Position numbers and translations under genes: made by a program
Assembly: GCA_031260865.1 (NCBI GenBank)
Contig: JAISKQ010000211.1
Location: 1 to 6,037, forward strand
Source of the DNA: Prevotella sp.
Lineage (GTDB): Bacteria > Bacteroidota > Bacteroidia > Bacteroidales > Dysgonomonadaceae
Reading direction: 5' to 3'
Length of the DNA: 6,037 bases
Notes under the pieces: generated by a model
The model's input: the letters and a program-made list of their open reading frames with translations, nothing else
Database searches by the model: none
What the model was told of the DNA's origin: nothing
Shown here: positions 1 through 5,978 of the stretch, in pieces
Layout: each line of letters begins with the position of its first letter
Position numbering within the stretch: the stretch's first letter is position 1

Positions 1-116
1 TTTTCGTCCATTCTCTCATTGCCTTGTAACTTGTAACTACTTCCTATTAGATAATTTTATAAAAAAGAGATGACGTTTTTTAGCAGTTTGCGGGTAAAAA
101 TTTATGTTATAAAAGG

Positions 117-324
117 TTAAAACACTTTTGTTGAGATATAAGCTTTTGTTTTCCTCTCCTTCACAACTTTTCGGGTTGACTCCATAAAATTCAAAACCCT
201 CAACTTTTTACGGTGATCCATTATTTATACCGGAAGAAATATAAGAACCCCTATAAAGAAGGAATGGTTGTCATCCCGACAACCAATCTTCACTCCTAAC
301 CATAAATCTAATACCATGAAAATA
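117..324 (-). ncRNA. Putative structured small RNA or long 5' leader
   Basis: This is the stretch immediately downstream of the - strand promoter. Read on the - strand it can form three local hairpins. The first is an 8-bp stem, TGGTTGTC/GACAACCA, with loop GGGAT (265-285), extended beyond a small internal loop by GAAG/CTTC (258-261 with 288-291). The second is CGGT/ACCG (211-214 with 229-232). The third is GGGTT/AACCC extended by a bulge and two more pairs (173-179 with 191-199). Two tiny frames occur, 30 codons at 225-317 and a lysine/arginine-rich 34 codons at 117-221, neither with a convincing ribosome site or known family. I do not recognise an Rfam family with certainty. It could be a free-standing RNA, or the leader of a gene starting beyond base 1. 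The 3' end is a guess, as no strong terminator is seen. Confidence 0.4.
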
Positions 325-329
325 CGATG

Positions 330-361
330 CAAATATATATAATAGCTTTTGTAATGACAAA
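330..361 (-). promoter_or_regulatory. Bacteroidetes-type promoter reading leftward
   Basis: Read on the - strand, TTTG (358-361) is followed after exactly 20 bp by TATATTTG (330-337). This matches the Bacteroidetes primary sigma consensus TTTG-N19-21-TAnnTTTG at every defined base, and the following CA is also common. Transcription should start near 322-325 and run left, divergent from clpC. It is the best promoter match in the window, so something to the left is expected to be transcribed. Confidence 0.7.
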
Positions 362-364
362 CAA

Positions 365-396
365 AATAATGTAAAAATTAAATATTTAACATTATT
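365..396. repeat. Inverted repeat between the divergent promoters
   Basis: AATAATGT (365-372) is exactly inverted as ACATTATT (389-396). After one mismatch the arms pair for three more bases (374-376 with 385-387). It begins 4 bp upstream of the -33 box of the leftward promoter and lies upstream of both clpC promoters. This is a plausible position for a regulator site, but the surrounding DNA is so AT-rich that chance is a serious alternative. Confidence 0.3.
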
Positions 397-450
397 ATAA
401 TATTTTATACTCAATAAAATAATAAATATGTAATTATTTTAGCTATATAG

Positions 451-481
451 TTTACATTATGAAATATTATATTTAACTTTG
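451..481 (+). promoter_or_regulatory. Candidate distal promoter for clpC
   Basis: TAACTTTG at 474-481 fits the -7 consensus TAnnTTTG completely. TTTA at 451-454, 19 bp upstream, is a one-mismatch -33 box. The sequence running out of the -7 box, TTTGTAGCA, is identical over 9 bases to that of the proximal promoter box (581-589). Transcription would start near 488 and give a leader of about 130 nt before clpC. Confidence 0.45.
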
Positions 482-535
482 TAGCAGCCGTTGAAACATT
501 GTGGCATCATTTTTGTTTGAATATAAATAATTAAT

Positions 536-578
536 TAAATAAGATTTTATCTAAATAAGATTTTGGAAATAAATCTTA
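536..578 (+). promoter_or_regulatory. Operator-like direct and inverted repeats at the clpC promoter
   Basis: A 13-bp direct repeat, TAAATAAGATTTT, occurs at 536-548 and 552-564, a period of 16 bp. The second copy also forms an exact 8-bp dyad, TAAGATTT (556-563) and AAATCTTA (571-578), with a 7-bp spacer. The right arm overlaps the first two bases of the proximal -7 box (577-584). The repeats therefore occupy the place where a -33 element would be, as expected for a regulator that either blocks or substitutes for sigma contacts. The regulator is unknown; CtsR, which controls clpC in Firmicutes, is not expected in Bacteroidetes. Confidence 0.45.
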
Positions 579-584
579 TATTTG
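577..584 (+). promoter_or_regulatory. Proximal clpC promoter, -7 box only
   Basis: TATATTTG matches the Bacteroidetes -7 consensus TAnnTTTG. No TTTG lies 19-21 bp upstream; the nearest (562-565) is only 11 bp away, so a canonical -33 box is absent. Transcription should start near 590 and give a leader of about 28 nt to the clpC ATG. No Shine-Dalgarno sequence is visible in that leader, which is usual for this phylum. Confidence 0.5.
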
Positions 585-617
585 TAGCATACGCGTAAAA
601 CATCAAATAAGACGGTT

Positions 618-3131
618 ATGGAAAATAATTTTTCACAAAGGGTTCGCAAAATCATGAGCTACAGCCGTGAGGAGGCCGGACGTTTGCAAACCAATTATCT
701 GGCGCCCGAACATTTGATGCTTGGAATTCTCCGCAATGGAGATGGATTAGCCATACAGGCATTAAAGGATTTTGGGATAGATTTGGTTGAATTAAAAAGT
801 AGTATTGATAATAACATATTAAAACAGCAGGAGGACATATATCCGAATAGTGAAGTCGTATTAAGCAAAAGTACAGAAAAGGTTTTGAAAATGAGTATAT
901 TGGAAGCGCGGTTAACAAAAAGTCAGGAAACCGACTCGGAACACTTGCTTCTTGCTATACTAAAAGATCATGACAATGCGGCGGCGATGCTATTGGAGGA
1001 AAATCACATGGATTATAACGGAGCTTTCACTTATATTAAAAGCATGGGTGATATAATGCACAACAATAATAAACAGTCTCCTCGCATGGGAGCCGATTTT
1101 ACGGATGATGACGACGACGACGAACCAATGACTAATGACGGTTCAAATGTCGGCACTCAACAACCTCGTCAGGCAACTGATACACCTGTACTGGATAATT
1201 TCGGTATGGACATGACAAAGGCAGCCTTGGAGAATAAACTTGATCCGATAGTAGGCAGGGAGAAAGAAATAGAACGTTTGGCTCAGATACTTAGCCGCCG
1301 CAAAAAGAACAATCCTATCTTAATAGGAGAACCGGGGGTAGGTAAATCCGCGATAGTGGAAGGGCTGGCTTTGCGTATAACACAGAAAAAAGTATCGCGT
1401 GTGTTGTTTGACAAGCGGGTGATAGCCCTTGATATGGCGTCGGTGGTAGCCGGTACTAAATACCGCGGACAATTTGAAGAACGTATCAAGGCGATACTGA
1501 ATGAATTATTAAAGAATCCGAACATTATCTTATTCATTGACGAAATACATACGATAGTAGGAGCAGGGGGCGCAACCGGTTCACTGGACGCTGCCAACAT
1601 GTTGAAGCCGGCTTTAGCCCGCGGAGAAATACAATGTATTGGCGCTACCACGTTGGATGAATATCGGAAGAATATAGAAAAAGACGGAGCATTGGAACGT
1701 CGTTTCCAAAAAGTCATGGTAGATCCTACCACCGCTGAGGAAACTTTGCAGATATTGCATCAGATCAAGGATCGATACGAAGAACATCACAATGTGAAAT
1801 ATACCGAAGATGCCCTTGAAGCTTGCGTGAAGTTGACAGACAGGTATATTACCGACCGTAACTTCCCCGACAAGGCTATTGACGCGTTGGACGAATCGGG
1901 TTCCCGTATGCATATCGCAAACATACAGGTTCCTAAAAGGATCGAAGAGATCGAAGCCGAGTTGAAGGATGTCATAGAACAAAAGGGAGAAGCGGTGAAA
2001 GCCCAAAAATACGAACTGGCGGCCAGTTTTAGGGATACACAACGTCAACTGATGGCTAAGTTGGACACTGCTGAAAACGAATGGAAAGCATCGTTGAAGG
2101 TAAAACCCGAAACGGTAGATGCCGAAATGGTCGCCGAGGTGGTATCCATGATGTCGGGCGTACCTGTGCAACGCATAGGCGAATCGGAAGGGCTGAAACT
2201 CGTTGGCATGAAGGATAGCTTAAAAGCTGCCGTAGTGGGACAGGACGAAGCCGTGAATAAGATTGTAAAAGCGATACAGCGTAACCGTATAGGACTGAAA
2301 GACCCGAATCGTCCGATAGGCTCGTTTATGTTCCTCGGACCTACCGGGGTCGGTAAAACCCATTTGGCGAAAATGATTGCCGAACAGCTGTTCGACTCCG
2401 CCGACGCGCTTATCCGTATAGACATGAGCGAATATATGGAGAAATTCAATGTATCCCGCTTAGTCGGAGCGCCTCCGGGATATGTAGGATATGAAGAAGG
2501 CGGTTTGTTGAGCGAAAAGGTACGCCGTAAACCTTATTCTGTGGTCTTGCTTGACGAAATAGAAAAGGCTCACCCGGATGTATATAATATTTTGCTTCAG
2601 GTAATGGACGAAGGTCACTTGACCGACAGCATGGGACGGAAGATAGACTTTAAGAACACGATTTTGATTATGACCTCGAACGTAGGTACTCGTCAACTGA
2701 AAGACTTTGGCGGAGGAATCGGATTCAACAAGCAATCCGCCGCCAACCGTGAATATTCGAGAAGCGTGCTTCAGAAAGCGTTGAACAAAACATTTTCGCC
2801 CGAGTTCCTAAACCGTGTGGATGATATTATCACATTCGATCAGCTGGATAGGACTTCTATCGAAAAGATCATAGACATCGAATTGAAAGGATTCTACAAG
2901 CGTATGGCTGAGTTGGGTTACACCATCGAGCTAAGTCAGGAAGTTAAAAATTTCCTTGCTGATAAAGGTTATGATGTGCAATTCGGAGCACGTCCGCTAA
3001 AACGCGCTATTCAGAACTATGTAGAGGATGAGATAGCGGAATTAGTTCTTTCGGGCGCGGTAAAAGAAGGAGGAACGATAACTTTTGAAGTGGACAAGGA
3101 TAAAGATAAATTAAAGGCTGTAGCTAAATGA
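618..3131 (+). CDS. clpC: ClpC-type ATP-dependent Clp protease unfoldase subunit
   Basis: This cytoplasmic AAA+ unfoldase uses ATP to pull proteins through a hexameric pore, normally into the ClpP peptidase. The 837 residues are typical of a complete ClpC. In order there are: a double Clp N-domain (about 1-145) with the EH motifs at 31-32 and 108-109; an acidic linker with six consecutive Asp (163-168); ring D1 with Walker A GEPGVGKS (237-244), pore loop YRGQ (282-285), Walker B FIDE (306-309) and arginine fingers 361-362; a UVR/M-domain (about 443-480); and ring D2 with Walker A GPTGVGKT (574-581), pore loop GYVG (621-624), Walker B LLDE (644-647), Arg733 and sensor-2 GAR (790-792). IGF at 701-703 is the ClpP-docking tripeptide. 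The M-domain separates it from ClpA, and the short middle region separates it from ClpB. The ATG at 618 gives the standard N-terminus. The gene appears monocistronic, between its own promoters and a strong stem; clpP is not in the window. Confidence 0.97.
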   Translation: MENNFSQRVRKIMSYSREEAGRLQTNYLAPEHLMLGILRNGDGLAIQALKDFGIDLVELKSSIDNNILKQQEDIYPNSEVVLSKSTEKVLKMSILEARLTKSQETDSEHLLLAILKDHDNAAAMLLEENHMDYNGAFTYIKSMGDIMHNNNKQSPRMGADFTDDDDDDEPMTNDGSNVGTQQPRQATDTPVLDNFGMDMTKAALENKLDPIVGREKEIERLAQILSRRKKNNPILIGEPGVGKSAIVEGLALRITQKKVSRVLFDKRVIALDMASVVAGTKYRGQFEERIKAILNELLKNPNIILFIDEIHTIVGAGGATGSLDAANMLKPALARGEIQCIGATTLDEYRKNIEKDGALERRFQKVMVDPTTAEETLQILHQIKDRYEEHHNVKYTEDALEACVKLTDRYITDRNFPDKAIDALDESGSRMHIANIQVPKRIEEIEAELKDVIEQKGEAVKAQKYELAASFRDTQRQLMAKLDTAENEWKASLKVKPETVDAEMVAEVVSMMSGVPVQRIGESEGLKLVGMKDSLKAAVVGQDEAVNKIVKAIQRNRIGLKDPNRPIGSFMFLGPTGVGKTHLAKMIAEQLFDSADALIRIDMSEYMEKFNVSRLVGAPPGYVGYEEGGLLSEKVRRKPYSVVLLDEIEKAHPDVYNILLQVMDEGHLTDSMGRKIDFKNTILIMTSNVGTRQLKDFGGGIGFNKQSAANREYSRSVLQKALNKTFSPEFLNRVDDIITFDQLDRTSIEKIIDIELKGFYKRMAELGYTIELSQEVKNFLADKGYDVQFGARPLKRAIQNYVEDEIAELVLSGAVKEGGTITFEVDKDKDKLKAVAK

Positions 3132-3156
3132 TTTTATCTTTAATATAATATTATTG

Positions 3157-3200
3157 CTGTCCGGCTAAGGTGGAAAAATACTTAGCCGGACAGTTCTGTT
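3157..3200 (+). terminator. Terminator hairpin after clpC
   Basis: A perfect 13-bp inverted repeat, CTGTCCGGCTAAG (3157-3169) and CTTAGCCGGACAG (3181-3193), surrounds an 11-nt loop and lies 25 bp after the clpC stop. It is GC-rich within AT-rich surroundings. The downstream tract TTCTGTT is only moderately T-rich, so termination may be incomplete or the stem may mainly protect the 3' end. Confidence 0.8.
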
Positions 3201-3215
3201 AAAAACATTTTTAAC
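3198..3215. promoter_or_regulatory. 18-bp perfect dyad upstream of the fucosidase gene
   Basis: GTTAAAAACATTTTTAAC consists of two exact 8-bp arms around a central CA. The 2-nt centre makes it a poor RNA hairpin but a reasonable binding site for a dimeric regulator. It ends 18 bp before the fucosidase ATG. The only -7-like sequence here, TATCTTTT (3217-3224), is degenerate and immediately adjacent. It could alternatively be an incidental part of the clpC termination region. Confidence 0.35.
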
Positions 3216-3233
3216 CTATCTTTTTTTAATCCC

Positions 3234-4619
3234 ATGAAAAAATTATTTATTCTATTCATCTTTTTGCTCTCAACCATTACGGTTTTACCTCAGCAAAAAT
3301 CATTGTTACAGTTGCAACAAGAGTTTGTGGATTTGCGTTTCGGCATGTTTATCCATTTCAATATACCCACATTTATGAGCGACGACTGGGCTGACCCGGA
3401 TGCTTCTCCGGAGATCTTCAATCCCGTGAAATTGGATTGCAATCAGTGGGCGATAACAGCCAAAGAAGCCAATATGACATACGGATGCCTTACTACAAAG
3501 CATCACAGCGGTTTTTGTATTTGGGATACCAAGACAACGGATTATAACGTGATGAACAGTCCTTTCAAGAGGGATGTCGTGAAAGAATACGCGGATGCTT
3601 TCCGCAAGCAGGGGCTGAATGTCATGCTATACTATTCCATTTTGGATACTCATCATAAACTGCGTCCGGGATACATCACGCCTAAACACATCGAAATGGT
3701 AAAAGCCCAACTTACCGAATTGCTGACGAATTATGGCGAAATAAAAGCATTGATAATTGATGGCTGGGATGCCCCTTGGTCTCGTATTTCTTACGACCAG
3801 ATTCCTTTCGAAGATATTTATCTCCTTGTCAAATCACTGCAGCCCAATTGTCTGCTCATGGATCTGAATGCCGCTAAATATCCGACGCAGGCGCTGTTCT
3901 ACACAGATATAAAATCGTATGAACAAGGCGCGGGGCAATATATATCCAAAGACAGCAATACACTTCCCGCGTTATCATGCTTGCCTATCAACACGGCATG
4001 GTTCTGGAAAGAAGATTTCCCGAACGTACCGGTTAAAGATCCAAAGACTTTGGTGAATGACAACATTATTCCTCTCAATAATGTATTCTGCAATTTTATA
4101 CTAAATGCCGCGCCCAACAGGGATGGGCTGATAGACGATAACGCCGTGGCGGCTTTTCGCCGGATCGGCGAATTATGGAAAAACGAAGGTACTTTGGCAA
4201 AGTTATCTCAAGCCGATTACCCGATTATATCTTCCAATATCGCTAAATTTAAACCGATAAATTCCAGTTGGAGTTGGGATATGCAGATTATGGATTTCGC
4301 TAATGATGATGATTTCAGGACGGGGTGGGAGTCTAACAAGTCGGTAAGTAAACCATGGCTTGAAATAGACTTGGAAAAAGAGCAAGCTTTCAATACGATC
4401 AGTATCACTGAAAAAAACAACAAAAACGATATTCATACCTATCGTCTTGAGTACCTCCGAAACAATAAATGGGAAACCATTTTCGCCGGCACAAAGGATG
4501 ATATTATTAAAATACACCGCTTCGACCGGAAATGGGGTAATAAAGTGCGTATCACCATAGAGGGTTATAACAATCCGCCCACCATCAGTGAATTTGGCAT
4601 CTATAATGAAAGACGTTGA
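3234..4619 (+). CDS. Exported GH29-family alpha-L-fucosidase with C-terminal discoidin-like domain
   Basis: This is predicted to hydrolyse terminal alpha-linked L-fucose from glycans by a retaining mechanism. Residues 1-20 form a signal peptide (MKK, then a hydrophobic core 4-18). There is no cysteine lipobox, so a soluble periplasmic or secreted protein is expected. The barrel carries GH29 hallmarks: RFGMFIHF (35-42), TKHHSGF (88-94) with the substrate-binding histidines, and IIDGW (174-178), where Asp176 is the likely nucleophile. NAAPNRDG (291-298) matches the LLNxxPxxDG region. The usual Trp-Glu-(Thr/Ser)-Cys acid/base motif is replaced by PALSC (245-249); Glu230 in YEQGAGQ is the best alternative. 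From about 330 to 459 a beta-rich segment resembles the F5/8 type C (CBM32-like) domain, ending in EFGIYNERR. The 461 residues look complete. No Shine-Dalgarno precedes the ATG. Substrate linkage cannot be read from the sequence. The gene is followed after 73 bp by the nucleotidyltransferase/kinase fusion. Confidence 0.88.
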   Translation: MKKLFILFIFLLSTITVLPQQKSLLQLQQEFVDLRFGMFIHFNIPTFMSDDWADPDASPEIFNPVKLDCNQWAITAKEANMTYGCLTTKHHSGFCIWDTKTTDYNVMNSPFKRDVVKEYADAFRKQGLNVMLYYSILDTHHKLRPGYITPKHIEMVKAQLTELLTNYGEIKALIIDGWDAPWSRISYDQIPFEDIYLLVKSLQPNCLLMDLNAAKYPTQALFYTDIKSYEQGAGQYISKDSNTLPALSCLPINTAWFWKEDFPNVPVKDPKTLVNDNIIPLNNVFCNFILNAAPNRDGLIDDNAVAAFRRIGELWKNEGTLAKLSQADYPIISSNIAKFKPINSSWSWDMQIMDFANDDDFRTGWESNKSVSKPWLEIDLEKEQAFNTISITEKNNKNDIHTYRLEYLRNNKWETIFAGTKDDIIKIHRFDRKWGNKVRITIEGYNNPPTISEFGIYNERR

Positions 4620-4626
4620 TGCTTAT

Positions 4627-4659
4627 TTTATGAAATTTCGGATAATAGTGATATATTTA
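4627..4659 (+). promoter_or_regulatory. Weak candidate promoter before the nucleotidyltransferase/kinase gene
   Basis: TATATTTA (4652-4659) differs from the -7 consensus TAnnTTTG only in the last base. TTTA (4627-4630) lies 21 bp upstream, a one-mismatch -33 box. Transcription from it would start near 4666, leaving about 27 nt before the ATG at 4693. With no terminator after the fucosidase, the gene may also be read through from upstream. Confidence 0.3.
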
Positions 4660-4692
4660 CACCCTTAATTGAAGAACAACTATAAATTATAT

Positions 4693-5829
4693 ATGAAAAA
4701 AGTTTTTGTAAGCGGATGTTATGATATGCTTCACAGCGGACATGTCGCTTTTTTTGAAGAAGCCGCCGATTATGGCGACCTGTATGTGGGTATTGGTTCC
4801 GACAAAACGATATACGAACTAAAAGCCCGAAAAACAATTAATAATGAGCAGGAGAGACTTTACATGATCAAAGCGTTGAAGTCGGTCAAAGATGCCTGGG
4901 TAAACAGAGGGAGCGGGTTATTGGACTTTGTCGATGAACTGAAAGCCCTGAACCCTGATATTTTCTTTGTCAATAGCGATGGACACAGCACCTTGAAAGA
5001 ACAATTATGCAAAGATCTCGGCATAGAGTATGTGGTCAGCAGACGCATTCCTCACGGAGAGCTTCCGGCGCGTTCCACCACAGCCTTGCGGGAAGAATGC
5101 CGTATTCCCTATCGTATTGATATTGCCGGCGGATGGCTTGACCAGCCAAATGTAAGCAGCCTGTATCCCGGACCGGTACTCACCATATCCATAGAGCCTG
5201 ATTATGACTTTAACGACCGTAGCGGTATGTCCACCAGTTCGCGTAAGAAGGCTATCGAATTGTGGCAGGTGGATATTCCGTCAGGAGATAAGGAAAAACT
5301 CGCCAAGACTCTTTTCTGTTTTGAAAATCCTCCCGGAACCAAGTATGTCAGCGGATCGCAGGATTCATTGGGTATCGTGCTGCCCGGACTAAACAGATTA
5401 CATTACGATGGCGGTTTCTGGCCGGCGGAGATAGAAAAAATACAGGATGACGACCTTTTATCATGGATAGAAAAACGTTTGTGGTTAGTACCTCTATATC
5501 CGCGTCATAGCAACTATGACGTGCTCGCCGATACAAACATCACCGCCGATAACGCGAAAAGACTTAGCGACGCGGCGAATAAAGCATGGACAGCATTAAC
5601 AGAGAAAAATATCCTGAAATTAGGTAAAGCCGTCCGCGAAAGTTTTGAAGCTCAAATAGCGATGTACCCTCACATGATAAACGATGACATTTACGAAGTG
5701 TTGGATAAATATAAAGACAAGGCGTTGGGATGGAAACTTAGCGGCGCCGGAGGAGGAGGATACCTGACCTTAGTTAGCGAAAACCCTATCGAAAACGCGA
5801 TACAAATAAGAATAAGAAGAGCAGAATAA
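4693..5829 (+). CDS. Fusion of cytidylyltransferase-like and GHMP-kinase-like domains
   Basis: This is probably a cytoplasmic two-domain enzyme that phosphorylates a sugar or polyol and transfers a nucleotide onto it; the substrate is unknown. The ATG at 4693 (378 residues) is preferred over an in-frame TTG at 4669, because the nucleotidyltransferase fold should begin with KKVFVSGCYDMLHSGH. The N-terminal domain (about 1-130) has the HxGH signature at 14-17 and an RSTT motif (127-130), equivalent to the ISSTxI signature of CTP_transf_2 enzymes such as TagD and the C-terminal half of HldE. From 139 a GHMP-kinase-like domain follows: RIDIAGGWLD (141-150) as motif 1, GMSTSS (178-183) as a variant of the GLGSS phosphate loop, GSQDSLG (221-227) resembling the GGxQDqy segment of HddA-like kinases, and KLSGAGGGG (348-356) as motif 3. 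The spacing between motifs 1 and 2 is shorter than in full-length GHMP kinases, so kinase activity is not certain. It is not the fucokinase/GDP-fucose enzyme Fkp, which is about 950 residues with a different pyrophosphorylase fold. A strong terminator follows. Confidence 0.85.
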   Translation: MKKVFVSGCYDMLHSGHVAFFEEAADYGDLYVGIGSDKTIYELKARKTINNEQERLYMIKALKSVKDAWVNRGSGLLDFVDELKALNPDIFFVNSDGHSTLKEQLCKDLGIEYVVSRRIPHGELPARSTTALREECRIPYRIDIAGGWLDQPNVSSLYPGPVLTISIEPDYDFNDRSGMSTSSRKKAIELWQVDIPSGDKEKLAKTLFCFENPPGTKYVSGSQDSLGIVLPGLNRLHYDGGFWPAEIEKIQDDDLLSWIEKRLWLVPLYPRHSNYDVLADTNITADNAKRLSDAANKAWTALTEKNILKLGKAVRESFEAQIAMYPHMINDDIYEVLDKYKDKALGWKLSGAGGGGYLTLVSENPIENAIQIRIRRAE

Positions 5830-5848
5830 AAGATAAAACAGTTGCATT

Positions 5849-5890
5849 AAAAAAAAGAAAGAACAAATAACATTGTTCTTTCTTTTTTTT
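5849..5890 (+). terminator. Strong rho-independent terminator
   Basis: An 18-bp perfect stem (5849-5866 with 5873-5890) has a 6-nt loop, ATAACA. The left arm opens with eight A and the right arm ends in eight T, so the core stem GAAAGAACAA/TTGTTCTTTC has an A-tract before it and a U-tract after it. The symmetry lets it terminate transcription from either side. It lies 19 bp after the stop of the nucleotidyltransferase/kinase gene and ends that unit. Confidence 0.9.
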
Positions 5891-5905
5891 GACAAAAATG
5901 TCAAA
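5888..5905. promoter_or_regulatory. TGACA/TGTCA dyad
   Basis: TTTGACAAAAATGTCAAA has exact 7-bp arms with a 4-bp centre and begins inside the last three T of the terminator. The TGACA-N4-TGTCA arrangement is a common form of operator. It lies about 65 bp upstream of the -7 box at 5971, so it could regulate the gene to the right. No regulator can be assigned. Confidence 0.3.
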
Positions 5906-5970
5906 TTACTTCTTTTTTGGCTTAATGGTCAAAAGGAATGGTAAAATCTATGTAAATTATTAAATATCAG

Positions 5971-5978
5971 TAGTTTTG
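5971..5978 (+). promoter_or_regulatory. Candidate promoter -7 box for a gene beyond the right edge
   Basis: TAGTTTTG fits TAnnTTTG and is followed by CGG. No TTTG is seen 19-21 bp upstream, so this is half a promoter. Transcription would start near 5985. The first ATG downstream (5994) opens only 11 codons, MVKKMLLLWFC, before TGA at 6027-6029, so the real start of the next gene probably lies past base 6037. Confidence 0.4.

Larger units (their letters stand above)
1..617. other. AT-rich intergenic region with divergent promoters, no confident protein gene
   Basis: No open reading frame of convincing length or recognisable content lies here on either strand. Roughly 1-320 has mixed composition and can form several hairpins when read on the - strand. 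Roughly 330-600 is strongly AT-rich and holds promoters pointing both ways: one leftward (330-361) and two rightward toward clpC (451-481, 577-584). A 7-bp tandem duplication, TTGTAAC, sits at 24-37. The signals are listed separately. At the extreme left edge a - strand ATG at 17-19 opens a frame (MREWTK) that leaves the window, too short to judge. Confidence 0.7.

Noticed and set aside
1..19. Partial - strand coding sequence MREWTK running off the left edge
   Set aside because: Only six codons are visible, so coding cannot be judged. It is mentioned only as a possible target of the long - strand leader.
24..37. TTGTAAC tandem duplication
   Set aside because: There are only two 7-bp copies and no associated feature, which is too little to call a repeat element.
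225..317. 30-codon - strand frame beginning MVLDLWLG as a gene
   Set aside because: It starts only about 6 nt from the predicted transcription start with no ribosome site, and it contains the main RNA hairpin. It fits a structured RNA better than a coding sequence.
502..516. Sigma-54-like sequence TGGCAT-N5-TTGT
   Set aside because: The -24 GG is present, but the -12 GC required by sigma-54 is GT here, and tandem housekeeping promoter boxes explain clpC better.
1283..1732. 149-codon open frame on the - strand inside clpC
   Set aside because: It is wholly antisense to well-conserved ClpC D1 coding sequence, and its translation resembles no protein family. The same applies to the other antisense frames within clpC, the fucosidase and the fusion gene.
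1614..2171. 185-codon open frame on the - strand inside clpC
   Set aside because: It is antisense to D1 and the M-domain, has no promoter or ribosome site, and its content is what chance opposite a conserved gene gives.
3217..3224. TATCTTTT as the fucosidase promoter -7 box
   Set aside because: The final G of TAnnTTTG is missing, no -33 box lies upstream, and transcription would begin almost at the ATG.
4669..4692. TTG as an upstream start for the nucleotidyltransferase/kinase gene
   Set aside because: It adds eight residues before the first beta strand of the nucleotidyltransferase fold, and it lies at or next to the predicted transcription start. The ATG at 4693 is the natural N-terminus.
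5204..5392. 62-codon + strand frame inside the nucleotidyltransferase/kinase gene
   Set aside because: It is an out-of-frame shadow of the real gene, rich in Cys, Arg and Ser with no recognisable motif.
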